64,000 nt of DNA from Azolla pinnata (GCA_037176905.1 JBBBWG010009224.1:9979-73978), one strand, 5' to 3'. Shown: positions 23,100 to 35,399, counted from the stretch's first letter. Program-made: numbers and translations. Notes: generated from the sequence alone by a model not told the origin.

Positions 23100-25546
23100 G
23101 GATGGGATAAGGTTAATAAATGGCTTGAAAATTTTGACAACTTATGTCAATTCACAAGTTTATGTTGGTGGATGAAATTGTGATTTGTCATGCCTAGGGC
23201 AAAAAAATGTCATTTTATAAGTAATAGAATTCACTCGGTGGTAATTGATTGGTCGCAGAAAAGTCAGAGTAGGATATGAAGCGAAAGTGTCTTACTACGA
23301 CATCAAGCTAGTGTCAAGTGGGATTCTGGATTCATGCCCGACCAATCTCAGCTTTAATTCATGCTCTTTAGATGAAATTACAGTGGCTTCTTGCATCATA
23401 CTAGTCCTCAAATGGATCCTGAGTTTTAACCACGGGCATATCTTCTGATTGCTTTGCCATTCATCACCAGAAGGGCCGCTTTGGAAATGCACTGCTTGAT
23501 TGGGAAACTAAATTTATGGCATTGATTGCTTCTGGTTGGTGTGCAACTAACCTCAGTACCTCAAAATTCAGTACGATCAATCATCTTCAATTCAGGTTGG
23601 ACGTTTTTCATTGATCCTCGACATGCACATCATTAACAACTTCCCAATTGACATGAGGCATTGTTTTATTATATCTGGAAGACTCAGTGGACGCAATTGC
23701 TCACGGGTCTGGACATCATGATGACACAAGTTCAAAGAAAAGGTTCGTTGTGCCCCTAACCTGAGTTCAAACTGTAGAGGTATCCTAAGTCTCTTGATTT
23801 GATATGCCTTTAGAGTCAAACCTGCAAGTCACTATGGATTGGTCTACATTGTTGAGCTAACCACACGCTCCCCAACAAGTGAGGGGGATAAAAGCTGCAA
23901 TACACAGATCTCCTCTGATCAACAAGAATGTGGTATTGCTATTCAGATGAAATATGCTCGTGACCATTACCATCTTCTAGGTAACACTGTTTTGTGCAAT
24001 AAATTCGAAATGTTGATTGTCTAATCAACAAGAAGATTGCATATGATCCAGGAAATGGACTACGCTCTGCTGACGCGACTTCATACAACTTATTCAAAAG
24101 CACGAAAAGGTCATATCTCAGAACAATAAATAATAGCATAAAATGCCGAGTATAGTTGGCTGGCATTTGTGTACTAGAAAAAAACGACTTCTGCAAAGGA
24201 TAATGCCCATAACATGGCAACATTTAATCCAAACAAGGCTCAAAGACCCCAACAGGAAAGGCCCGAGAGGATTAATAAATGGATAATCCCCACCTCCACA
24301 ACATTTATGTGGAGAATAGCAGTGATTGATGTAAACAACTTTGAGAATTTTTCATTCATAATGACAGCCAAAAATATTTCAATCCCCCAGCGGGGCTCCG
24401 TAACAACCTTGAGATCGGTCGTAAAATTCATAGATTACTTCTTTTACGAGAACACGTGTGGTCAGTACAATGCCAAGTTAATCCTAATAAGTCAGTAAAC
24501 AGCCAAAAACGACTTTTGAGGCAAGTTGTTAGCAATCAATCAATAATATTTACCTTTCTGTCTGTACTCCGTCTGTCGCTTACATATATATATATATTAT
24601 ATTCATCACGATTTACAAAGAGTGCCTTCTTAACTCAGTAGTCCTACATAATACAAAAACCAAAATAAAAACCAAGATTATTTACACGCATGCGATGCGT
24701 ATGAATTGACTTTTACAACCATTACCGACCTAGAAAAAGGATCATAGCAACGCTTTGAAAGATACAGACCAAATCATTCAGAAAAACCAGCTTGGGAGGC
24801 AAACACAGAAGAGAGACATGTGGCTTTTAATGATAAGATGTTCTGAAATAGTACAGGTGAGCGATATTGATCAAGGCTTCACGAGCAAGATCACTCTTGA
24901 TGGCTTCAAGACATCCTCGTACAGTATAATTCCCGAGCTGCAATGCCCCGAGGAGCATTCATGGAGGCATCCAATTGCATGAAATAGCAGTCTTTGCTTT
25001 GCAAATTCTCCACAACACAAAACCTTTTGGGCAGAGCTTGGCTCATTTGCTGTGAACCTTTTTTGAGTCTATTAAATAAATCCACATATATATGTGCGTG
25101 TGTATGTATAAGAGATATACAAGGCCTGTCCCCTGTGACCTTCTAGCTAGGCATGATGTCAAAGAGTAGAAGCTGCCCCTACCAAAAGAAATCCATGTAC
25201 ATTTGACCTTACAATATATAACTCAGAAATGATCTTGAAGTGAGTGTGCAGTATTATTGCCCCAACCAACCTACCACCCTATTCATATATATATATATAT
25301 TAATTTTTGAAACAGATCCATGTTTTCTAAGCGAGGACTTAGTGTGCGCACTTACATATGTAGCATGTGAGATTCACAAATGTACTTACATGAATCTTGG
25401 TGCTCTATTTTTTGAAGGGATCATTGGCGCTCTATATCCTTCTGAAAGGGATATCACTGCAGCAATGTCGGGATCGAATCGCGAGACTTTCAATATGGTG
25501 GCCCGGCATATAAAGAGCATAAAAAGAACCCCCCGCTTCTTCGTTT
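23100..25546. other. Intergenic between the PPR and PLATZ genes
   Basis: AT-rich sequence with only short frames (up to about 94 codons) lacking recognisable domains. It should include the 3' UTR of the PPR gene at the left and that of the minus-strand PLATZ gene at the right. Short (at)n runs occur near 24583, 25085 and 25270. Confidence 0.5.
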
Positions 25547-25640
25547 TAGCACCAAGCTGTGCCATTTCAGGTAGCACCTTGCATAACAATTTATAGCACC
25601 AAGCTGTGCCATTTCAGGTAGCACCTTACACATAACAAGT
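25547..25640. repeat. 47-bp tandem duplication in the PLATZ 3' flank
   Basis: Two near-identical copies start at 25547 and 25594 with tagcaccaagctgtgccatt and run through tcaggtagcacctt. The position fits the 3' UTR of the minus-strand PLATZ gene. Confidence 0.88.
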
Positions 25641-25731
25641 ATCCCCGGCATCAATCAATGTCCTGATCTGCTAGTCCTTGATCCCTTGTTTGTCAAATCT
25701 ACGCTGTGATTTGCTGAAGAACCGCACACAG

Positions 25732-27225
25732 CTAGAAGAGAGGTGCTCTGTGGGGCATGCCCTTCCTCCTCTTCTTCCTGTAGTTCCCCAGCATCTTATG
25801 TAGCAGGGCTACTTCCAGCCTCTCATGATCCGACACCATGCCATGAACTACTGGCACATGCGAGGTCGTCGATCCGTAAAGAAGCTCAGGGGCCAACACC
25901 TTCACGATACCCCGGCTAACATTAGTACCCGAGTCAGTCGCCGCCTGGGCCTGCAGCTTCTTCTCACAGAACTTGGCTTCCTGATATTGTGACCTAGCTG
26001 CGCTCGAGGGGGGCCTGAGCACCGAGATCGGGGAGAGCAGGCTCGAATCCGTCTTCGCCGCCGCATTCGCCATCATCATCGTCATCATCATCGTATGATC
26101 GCTGACATTGAGAGGAGGGGCACGATCGGGAGCAACACTGAGGTTCTGATCGGATGCGCCGGGAAGCGAGGCGAGATCGAACTTGCGCTTCGGATGAGTA
26201 GATGCTGCTGCTGCTGCTGCTGCTGCTGCAGTGCCGCTCATGATGCTAGTCGCATTCTTCATGGCATTGTATTGGCAGCCTAGCGCAGCGATATTGCTGC
26301 TGGTATCCTGCATTGATCCCAGGGCAATGTATCGGTATTGAGGATCTGGAATGTTCTTGCTGGGCCAATGGACTCCTGCACTCGAAGAGCCATATCCTGC
26401 TGCTGCAGCCAGCTGATGATTGTAGGAGGAGATGAGCAGGGCTGGATCCATGGCTGAATTGGATGGCATGAGCGAGTAGTAGCTCCCCGCAGCGGCCATG
26501 GATCCGGAAACCTGGCCAGCTGCCTGCTGCCTGATGACAACAAGCTTGCATTTGATGGAGCAGAACTTCATGGGATCCGTAGACAGGGCCCTGCCACAAG
26601 CCAGGCAATGCCGGCTCATCGCGGCATTACCGCAATTCATCGCAGCGTTCATGGCCAAGGGGAGATTCGTGGTGCCATGGCGGCTCGCTGCTGGGCCAGG
26701 AGCCGAAGCGGAAGCCGAAGCCGACGAAGCAGAGGCAGAGGCAGAAGCGTTAGGGTTGGGCTTGTTGAGCTGCCGGAGCAGGAAGACGATCCGGTGGTTG
26801 TTGATGATGTAGGTCTGGATGCCGGAGATGTCGAGGAGCTTGGAGATGTCGTCCACTCTGATGCCGTCGGCGTGGGAAGCTCTGCGGATCTGCAGGGTGC
26901 GGTGCGAGGCGTGGTCGGAATGCAGGCCTCTGCAGCACAGCGGGCCCTGCACCGTGAGGTAGCAGTCGATGCAGAAGTGGTTCTTCTCGTTCTTGCTGAA
27001 GATGTGGTGGCGGCAGGGGTCGAAGTAGCGGGCGTTGAGGAAGGGCTCCAGCCATGGCGGGCCCTCGCGAAGCAGGAGATGAAGCAGCTGCGGGCCTTGC
27101 TGCTGCTGCCTCGGCTGATGATTGCTGCTGCTGCTGCTGCTTTCCATGGCGGAACTGCAGATCGGAGGCGGGCTTACCTGCTGCATGCCGAAGGTGCAGG
27201 GAATGTGGTTCGCCTTCTTCTGCAT
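25732..27225 (-). CDS. PLATZ-family zinc-dependent DNA-binding protein
   Basis: PLATZ proteins are plant-specific nuclear proteins that bind A/T-rich DNA and usually repress transcription. One uninterrupted frame gives 497 aa from ATG 27225; it stays open upstream to 27399, and ATGs at 27186 and 27147 are alternatives. The diagnostic start PPWLEPFL is at about residue 56. The first zinc region begins at Cys71 (PCRHH), followed by FCIDC (85/88), LCCRGLHSDHASH, then QIRRASHADGIRVDDISKLLDISGIQTYIINNHRIVFL. The second zinc motif, CLACGRALSTDPMKFCSIKC, is C-x2-C-x11-C-x3-C. The remainder is low complexity (Ser/Ala-rich spacer, poly-Ala near 26205-26230) with a basic C-terminus (YRKKRRKGM). Family members usually have introns in the PLATZ domain; none is present here. 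The family is firm, the start is not. Confidence 0.93.
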   Translation of the reverse strand: MQKKANHIPCTFGMQQVSPPPICSSAMESSSSSSNHQPRQQQQGPQLLHLLLREGPPWLEPFLNARYFDPCRHHIFSKNEKNHFCIDCYLTVQGPLCCRGLHSDHASHRTLQIRRASHADGIRVDDISKLLDISGIQTYIINNHRIVFLLRQLNKPNPNASASASASSASASASAPGPAASRHGTTNLPLAMNAAMNCGNAAMSRHCLACGRALSTDPMKFCSIKCKLVVIRQQAAGQVSGSMAAAGSYYSLMPSNSAMDPALLISSYNHQLAAAAGYGSSSAGVHWPSKNIPDPQYRYIALGSMQDTSSNIAALGCQYNAMKNATSIMSGTAAAAAAAAASTHPKRKFDLASLPGASDQNLSVAPDRAPPLNVSDHTMMMTMMMANAAAKTDSSLLSPISVLRPPSSAARSQYQEAKFCEKKLQAQAATDSGTNVSRGIVKVLAPELLYGSTTSHVPVVHGMVSDHERLEVALLHKMLGNYRKKRRKGMPHRAPLF

Positions 27226-27507
27226 GATTCGGTCCGGCTCTCGATCTCTCGCAGACGCTAGGGTTTTCGAGCAGCAGCAGCAGCTCTTTGGCAGGGGAGA
27301 CAAGCGCCGAAGCGATGGCGGAAGCTCGGATGCGCAGGAGCAATGGCGGAAGCTCGAAGGCGCGGGATGGAATCCGCGACGCCAATGCGCAGCAAACACA
27401 GTGCACAGGGAGATTCAGACGGTGCAGAAGCACATGTACGCAGGCATGCGTCGAGCTGCGAGCGGGGGTTCCTGCGCCAGGGAGGACTGCACGGCTATGG
27501 CTATGGC

Positions 27508-27543
27508 TTAGGGTTAGGGTTAGGGTTAGGGTTAGGGTTAGGG
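27508..27543 (-). repeat. Interstitial telomere-like (TTAGGG)6 array 5' of PLATZ
   Basis: Exactly six ttaggg hexamers on the plus strand, about 280 bp upstream of the PLATZ start codon. On the PLATZ sense strand it reads CCCTAA, as in a telo-box element. The hexamer differs from the plant heptamer seen at 57171. Confidence 0.93.
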
Positions 27544-27689
27544 TTTCCAGGAGTTCGGGAAGGGAAGGGCTTCGTCTGTGCTGCATGCAGAGAGGAAGAA
27601 GAGAGCTATTTTAGGGTTTTAAGAATGAAGGCCCAGATAAAAGAGAAAAGGAACGGAAAAGAAAAAAGAAAAGAAATCCCAACAGCAAT

Positions 27690-27862
27690 ACTAATAATAA
27701 TAATAACTATAGCAACAACAACAGCAGCAACAATAATAATAATAATAATAATCATAATAATAATAGTAATAATAATAGAAGTAGTAATAGTAATAGTATT
27801 AGTAGTAGTAGTAGTAGTAATAATAATTATAATAATAATGATAATGATAATAATAAGAGGCG
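27690..27862. repeat. AAT/AGT trinucleotide tract
   Basis: Imperfect (aat)n, (agt)n and (aac)n run on the plus strand. Frames across it are poly-Ile/Val artefacts. Confidence 0.92.
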
Positions 27863-27920
27863 GTCATGGATTTTGGGGCAAGAAAAAAACAAAAGTTACT
27901 ATTTGTGGCTTTCCACATGA

Positions 27921-28530
27921 CCACATGCATGCATGCATGCATGCATGCATGTGGGCGCTTCTGGATGCATGCATGCATGCACGTGTGGGTGCATGCGCAT
28001 GCATGCATGTGTGCGTGCGCATGTGTATGACGCGCATGCGCCTGGATGCACGTGCGCACGTGCGGCCCATGCTGACGGATACCGTGCCCCACATGCATGC
28101 ATGCATCTTGTGCGCATGTGCATGCATGTATATGCATATGCGTCTGGATGCACGTGGTTCACATGTGGATGGACACCATCCCCCCCCATGTCCATGCACG
28201 CTCACGCCGCATGCATGACATCCCCCCCCCATGCATGCACACATGCACACACACTACATCCTTCCTCTCCATCATCATCATCCACACGCCTCCCCATGCC
28301 ATGCATGCCCCATGCATGCACACATGCATACACACTACGCCCTTCTCCATCGTCATCATCCACACCCCCCATGCCATGCATGCCCCATGCACGTACGTGC
28401 ACATACGCCCATGCATCAACATCATGCATGACATCCTTGTGGCAACATGCACATGCACATGCACTCACATGAACCCATATGGCGCATGCGCATGCATGCA
28501 TGGTATGCATGTACCCTGCTCAGAGCCTTG
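27921..28530. repeat. CATG/TGCA-rich alternating purine-pyrimidine block
   Basis: Dense (catg)n and gcatgc tracts mixed with c-runs and two similar units (about 28215-28290 and 28295-28365) that share ccccatgcatgcacacatgcaya and a ccatc(a/g)tcatcatccacac segment. All frames here give Met/His/Cys/Ala runs and are not genes. Confidence 0.88.
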
Positions 28531-30676
28531 CATGAGCGCATCAATCGCATATATATTCTTCACTGCCCATTCATTCGCAGACAGAGACTCTGTCTGCCAG
28601 GGAGATCTAGCTACCAAATCTGCGTCTTGACCTCGTGAATCTTAACGGTTCTGCCTCGATGAGTTACGTACGCAACATTCCCAAAACATTGGAGAAGTGT
28701 AGGCGCTTTGGCTCAACGCAGCTCGGCAGTTCCGAAAACCATTCACCAGTTTCGATCTGGCATAATCAAGGGTGGAAGTATCCGTGAAGAGGGGGAGACT
28801 GGAATCTCCATTCTGCACTTCCCTCGTATAACGATTCGAACCTGTCACCTGCTATTAAAAGTATAGAACTAGATACTTTGGTCAGTCGGCGATATTGACC
28901 TTTCGGTTATGTGCTCGTGGCAATCGTTCTTCTTCGCTTTTTTCCTGTCCATGTATCGAGTCGGACGTTTGCCATATTAGAGACGGTTAGGTTAATTCGC
29001 AAGGGTACGATCGTATCCAATCAGAGCTCGATCTTTTAAACACGAAATCTTCGCATTAGAGCGAGAAATTCAAAAGCGTTTTCGTGATTCGAACCATATA
29101 CGTGCTAAAAAAAAGGGCACGGGATGAGGAACTCTCGAAATGAGTCCAACAACTAAAAAACTAGTCGTATCATCTCTTCGACAGCAAGAGTATGTATCGC
29201 AAAACTTGATAAAAGAACAAAAGTTTCGGTTGGCTAACGAAAAAGTTGGATTGATGATACAAAATCACGAATTCGAGGAAGCTTATCAAGTCCAGACATG
29301 GTAAGGGTTGAGAACTCTTTTTTGATTCTATGGGCGGTGGTTAAAAACTAGATACTTGAATTAATAGATGATAAGTTCAAGTCGTGATAATATAAACCTT
29401 TTGGTTATATGCTTCCTTCTCTAGTTTAAACAAGCTCCTCCAAATTGCTGCTACAATATCTCTATCGGCGGCACCACAATTCACTGAACACAGATTGTAC
29501 GCCGAACTTCCGAGATTCTCCACCTAGAAGTATAACCGAAAAAAGGTCTCGTGCCTTGTGTCTTTGTTAAGGTCTTGATTTTACGGTTCGCGACGAATCT
29601 GATCGAGAGAAACTCGTTTCTGACTTGTTTTAAGCGCCTTCGATGCTGTTTTTTTAGGAAGTTCCAAACGGTTCGAGAAGGTTTCGGAATATATTTCCAT
29701 GTACTTCTGCCCACAATATAAATGCTCGAAACCTCCTCCCATCTCGCCAAGGGATTGAACACTACTGGCCACTGGCACATCAATCCAGTTTTTGTTCCAA
29801 TTTATCTCTATCGTCATGCTCTCTCGTTGTTCCCAGCTTCTTGAGATTGTCACTTCCAGCTCCAAGCTCGTAACCTCATCACTCGTAGCCTCGCCCTTTC
29901 TGCTCCTTTACAATTTGTCGCTTGGTATGTTCGCGAAACTCGAATCAGATACGATGCAGCTGAAGCCTCGTGCATCGAAACTATCCCAAACTTCGATGTC
30001 CATACAACTTGTGCCCATGAAAGCAAGCACCGGCTGGGCAACAGTACAATCTTGCAGACGACTATCTTCGTGATTTTCTCTGCCACAATTACACATCAGG
30101 CAAAGCTACAGAGAATCCCATGCATTCAGCAGCAGATCGATAACCATCGAAACACAACAATACCCTCCCTTATTGGTTTCATTCGGTCGTGAGCTCTCCC
30201 CTCCCCGAAACCTCGACAAAAAACACTTTAAGCTTGTAACCGCGATGCATCTGACACGAGAAGATGACACGAATCCCTTCGATTGATTGAACGGAATAGA
30301 GATCGATCGTAGCTCAACGAATTATCCTATTCCAATCGATACATCCAACATAAGTCTGATGATGATGATGATGGTGGTGATGGTGATTGTGCTGCTGCTG
30401 ATGATGATCCGGAGATGGTGGGCATTTTCACAAAGGTGCAGATGTTGTTCTACCTAGAAATCGTGGCAAAGAGGATAAGACCTCGGCCGAATCTCACCCT
30501 TCAATCTGCACACATGTGCAGATCATTATGTCTGAAGATCTCTGACATGTTCCATGGAGTTCAAGCTTTAAAGGCAGGGATTTGGCCCTGCTCTGTGGTT
30601 TCTTCTTCTTCCTCTCTAACCCTAGCTCTCCTTTCCATCCTTAACCTCTGGCGTATGAAGGAAACACCCTCTCAAA
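28531..30676. other. Intergenic with possible SINE-like and coding relics
   Basis: No intact gene seen. On the minus strand, box-B-like strings ggttcgaatc occur near 28822-28834 and 29086-29096, and two diverged segments (about 28860-28915 and 29345-29415) share ataacc-(g/a)aaaggt and agtatctagtt blocks, suggesting degraded tRNA-derived short repeats. Minus-strand frames at 29581-29865 and 29908-30096 have protein-like composition (one with DIEVWDSFDARGF) but match no family I can name. A (gat)n run lies at 30360-30410. Confidence 0.35.
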
Positions 30677-33600
30677 ATGAAAGAATCAAGGCTTTTCTTC
30701 TCCTTCCCCTCCGTCTCCCGAGGTAAATTTCCTTGTTCTTTTTTTCTTCTGCCTTTGGGTTTTTAAAAGGAGTCCATGTTTTTAGAAATTTTCTCATCTT
30801 TACTCTGCATTTGATGTAACATCTGCCTGTTTATTACATCGTGTACTGAGAATCGAGAGCCCTGATTGTTGAATTTTGCTTCTTCTTCATGTTATATTCC
30901 ATCAGGCATGGATTAAATTGGTTTCTTTTCGTGGCATCTGTCACATATGCAATGTGAAAAGCACATCCCGTCATAAGAACACGAGCTATTTGCATTTTTG
31001 CTACCAAGTAACTACTCTGGAATGACCTGATGTAATGTGCAGGAAACCGCGAAGCCTAGATTGTCAGCTGGCCCCAATTTGAATTTCTTGTTTTCTGAAT
31101 TTCCCACCATGAAAACTAGATGTAACGTAGCAACTTCCAATTCTACATAAAGATTAGTTTAAACGTATTCAAAGTCACTGTATGATGATCCAAGTTTTCC
31201 TCATTGAAAAAAATTTTAGAATGATAATATCAATATGGAAAGGGGCTTCCATATCCTGGTTTGTTGTTGAGGTTTTTTGGTTTTTTTTTGCATGTGTAAC
31301 CGGATAGTGACATGCTGTTGAACTCAACATTCCGTTGTAAATTTTAGTTTTTTCTTCATCAATACTCAAGTCAAGGATTATTGATTGGTTTCATATATCT
31401 CGTGGTTCCATTTTGTTTTTGTTTTGGAGGGATAGAAATTGATGGCATAAAAGCTAAACCAGAGCTATGTGAAGGAAAATGCTATACTGCGTCTTTCCCA
31501 ATGTTGTAATATTTATATGATTTAGACAAGAACTACAGATTCGGGGTAAGTGAAAATACTTATCAACCAGCTGAAGGATTCTGGAGCAATACAATTTTCC
31601 GTTGGGCATAATAAACTTTCTTTCTTTCTATATCCCAAAAAACCAAAGGATTTTATAGTTCTGTCTCTAAAAGATTGATAGAGAAAGTAGGCTATGCATC
31701 TTTACTCCAGACAGGGGGTACTAGATAAGGACATCGGTTTTCTAGGGATTACTGCTGGAAGTATACATCTGAAAAGATGGACCCCTNNNNNNNNNNNNNN
31801 NNNNNNNNNNNNNNNNNNNNNNNNNNNNNNNNNNNNNNNNNNNNNNNNNNNNNNNNNNNNNNNNNNNNNNNNNNNNNNNNNNNNNNGACAGGGGGTACTA
31901 GATAAGGACATCGGTTTTCTAGGGATTACTGCTGGAAGTATACATCTGAAAAGATGGACCCCTTGTTGTGGGAGAGCCCGAGAATCTTGAAAAGTGGTGT
32001 AACATTTTCATGGTGAAATGAAACTTAACCCTGATATTTTTGGAGTTCAGCATGCAAAATTAGAACTTTAAAACTAGTCTTCTGTTTTGAAAATAAGTGA
32101 CCGAGGATTTCTGATGCTTGAATAGGTCCTAATTCCATTCTGCAAAAGCTCAGGCCTTTCGTGTCCGGAAATCAATTCAAGTCACCTGTTTCAAATCATT
32201 GTGCTGGCTATCATGGTGCAAATTCAGATGAAAGCGATGGAGATGATTTGAGCATTTCTGGTAAAAAATCGAAGAATGTGACAAGATCACAAAGGATGGA
32301 TACTGATGATGAAGACGAGAAACTAGGGCGATGGAATTCACAGATTATGTGGCTGAGCAATGTTCTCGAATCAGCAATGAGCTGGTATAAGCAAAATGTG
32401 CGCCCAGGCATGCAACTCTGACACTCCTGTTAGTATCTGCTCTTACTGCTACAGTAATTTAGCTTTCTGCTTTGGCATTCTATACTTTTCAGCTGTAATA
32501 AAAGGTCTCAACTTATTTGTTTCTTGTGTAAACTGTTTAATAATGAATTTAATGTCATTTTGGCAATCTTTTTGTGAGGTTAGTACCATGAATTTAAACG
32601 TTTGCAGAGGAGGATCAAAATTTTAATAAAATGGTGAAATCTCCTGTATTGATTCTTTTCTTCTTCTTTGGGCATCCTTTCCGCAGGAGACACTCGACAG
32701 GCAACCAAGCCAGCAACAACTCGATCTCTTGTAGATATTGCATTGAATCTCCACCGGAGCACTATAGCTGGAATGCACCAGTGGAGTTTAGGCGACCTTA
32801 CATTAGGGCTGTATCTATTGTCTTTGCGTCATGCAACAGAGATGACCCCTGATTCCGTGAAAGGCGAGAAGGTTATCTCTCCGACAGTGGTGAGATTCAA
32901 ATTTTTTGTATATGTAAAAAAAACAGTTCTAGTGCTAGTTTTGTTTACATTATTACTTGTTTGTCATAGTGATCGCCTCAGCTCTAAACTCCTCCGAATT
33001 GTTGAGCCCTACTTTTTCAGGATGAGTACCACTAAGTTTTTGTACTCTCAGGACCTAGTGAAATCATTTCCTGGTCTTGACCTATTACTGTTCAATAAAG
33101 CTTCCAGTACTGAGATGAATGATGTTACCAATTTCACCAATCGACACTCCAATCCCATTTCTACAATAAATATCTGTGAAATTCATCCAGGAACGGTCAC
33201 ATTTTGTTGTTTGCTTTTCCATCGCTCAGTGTCATTTGCATGCAACAAAAACTGTGCATACATTCATCCAATAGCATTGATCCAAGGTCTATTGTTTACA
33301 AAACTATTGTGCTAAAAGTAAACACCGTCCCGAGTTTAACATGAAACATATAAACTGCTTCTCAGTGCATCTTACACAGCTGAACTCTATTTGTCTGGTC
33401 TGTTGTTTGAGAAATAGCTGTGAGCAAGTTGCTGAAGAATGATGCTATGCGTTTATGTTAAATAATAGAATCCAAATGTTATATATGAATGCCTTTCTGG
33501 TAGAGTGGACACAAACAGATTCTTGTGGTGTTATGGAGGCCAGATGCCTGGCATCAATATGGCGCCTTGGTTCTCCTTCATTTCATATGGCTATGCTTAG

Positions 33601-35303
33601 TCTACTGTTGATTATAAGAAGTCTTACGTGCTTTACTGAAATTCAGCTTGTAAGAGAAATGATTTTGTTTGCAGGTCACCGAACTCATTTACCATGTTGA
33701 GCTAGCCAAAGGAGCGTACATGAAAGATCCTGCAAATCTTGCACGCGTAAGCATGCTTCGTGAAAGTAATGTCGTAAAGTTTATGGATAAGTCCAGTGTG
33801 ATGCGTCCAGCATATTACATAGCTGTGGATGTGCGCGAACGGCTTGTTATTCTTGGCATTCGTGGGACCAGCTCTATTCATGACTTAGTCACAGATCTAG
33901 TTGCACATAGCGATGAAGAAGTGACCTTTGATGGCGGAACTGTGCATTTTGGAACAGCGAAAGCAGCAGAGTGGTTCATAGCTAATGAACTCGACACATT
34001 AAGGCACTGGTTGAAGATCAATAATGTGAGCATTGTCTCCCCTGGATCATGCTCTGTCCTCTTTAAGCTTCTCCAAATGATGTGTGATACGAGTACAGTG
34101 CGCTTTTTTTGTGTGGTTATAGGGGTTTAGCCTGAGGCTTGTTGGGCATTCTCTTGGTGGGGCCACTGCATCGCTCCTGGCGATGATGCTTCGAAAGAAG
34201 TCAGAGGAGGAGCTGGGCTTTTCTCCTAATGTTGTTTCTGCTGTAGCTTTTGCAAGCCCTCCTTGTGTTTCGCGGATGCTTGCACTTCAGAGCGTGGAGT
34301 TTGTACGAACCATTGTTCTCCAGGTACTTCTCTCGAGTCTACCCCATTTTCGTGAGTCGAGCACATGACTAAATGTATGGTTTGTCGTATGACCTTTCTG
34401 GATTCGGTGTAGGATGACATTATTCCTCGAATGAGTGCAGTTTCGTTGCTGAGGCTGCGGAATGAGATAAAGCTAGATCTCGACTGGTACGAGAAGAGTA
34501 CGAAAATCGTTAAAGGAATCGCGATCGGAAATTCGTTAAAATCTGCTTGTTTCCCCATTTCGCTAACAGGAGCAGCTTTTTACGGAAGGAAGCTGAAGAA
34601 AGGAAGGGGGTTTTGGACCTGGTTGCGAGTACAGTGGAAGCATTGTCATCGGTACAAGACGTGGCTCAGAGGTACAGAGCTTTTGCGAGCCGCTTCGGGC
34701 CATCGAACAATCATGGTGAGAGCCACGGTTTCGACGGGGAAAAATGAAGCGAAAAGAATTCGTTACCCTGTTCATTTTGGGCCCATTTTTAGAGAAACAA
34801 GAGGAAAATTCTCAAACCTCTCAGGTTTCAGGACAAATCTTTGTTCTACAATCTTCTGGAGCAGTGATTTTACTAAGTGTCTTGCTTTACATGCATTTGT
34901 TACATGCATTTGACACAAATCAAATCTCTGGTTAAATAGTGACGCGGGCGGAGGGGACAAACATGTTTTTTTTGCAGGCACAGGAAAACCAAGTGCAAAG
35001 CAGCTGGTGGTAAGCAACGAGAATCGGAAGCACGAAGATGAAGCCTCTGATGCCAAGAAACCTGCTCATCATGATCATCCTGTGGAAGAGCTCTTCTCCC
35101 CTGGATTGCTGTTCCATATTCGCGGGCGCCCTGTCTTCCAGAAGAGCTCGAATAAGTTCACCGAAGGCATGGAGGGCTGCACCCTTTGGGAAGCATATCC
35201 AAATGAGTTCTTCAACCGGATCGTTCTCTCGGGATCGTTCTTCCGAGACCACAAATGCGATAGCTACTACCAAGGGCTGAGAGACACCCTGAAAGGTCTT
35301 TGA
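30677..35303 (+). CDS. Class-3 lipase, diacylglycerol-lipase-like
   Basis: An alpha/beta-hydrolase of the lipase class 3 family, resembling the plant At4g16070 type as I recall it, expected to hydrolyse acylglycerols. Eight exons: 30677-30722, 32126-32407, 32687-32889, 33675-34025, 34123-34323, 34413-34486, 34570-34715, 34978-35303; total 1629 nt (542 aa). Motifs: acidic linker SDESDGDD, then LVDIALNLHRSTIAGMHQWSL, ELIYHVELAKGAY, RPAYYIAVDVRERLVILGIRGTSS, the nucleophile elbow GHSLGG with Ser304, ASPPCVS, DDIIPR (candidate catalytic Asp at 362/363), and candidate His526 in FRDHKCDSYY. No transmembrane helices are evident. Exon 1 (15 codons) is chosen only because its ATG and phase fit; the true 5' end may differ. 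Intron 2 appears to be GC-AG (32408 to 32686). Intron 1 contains the assembly gap. Confidence 0.88.
31710..31963. other. Assembly gap flanked by identical 77-bp sequences
   Basis: Bases 31787-31886 are exactly 100 N. The 77 bp before (31710-31786) and after (31887-31963) are identical, starting gacagggggtactagataag and ending aaagatggacccct. This pattern is expected when two overlapping contig ends are scaffolded without merging. It lies in lipase intron 1. Confidence 0.95.
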
Positions 35304-35399
35304 AACTTCTCTGTCCGAAGAAGAATTTGCAGAGAAATCCGACGACAGAGAAAGAGTCCGCGAAGAAAGATCGTGGATTTTTGCAGAATCCGACAAGCA

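Noticed and set aside
26608-28218. Plus-strand frames of 217 and 291 codons opposite and upstream of PLATZ
   Set aside because: Antisense shadows of the PLATZ coding region and translations of telomere-like, AAT and CATG repeats.
28815-28850. tRNA-like T-arm string ggttcgaatc on the minus strand
   Set aside because: The flanking bases do not form a T stem or acceptor stem, so it is not an intact tRNA gene.
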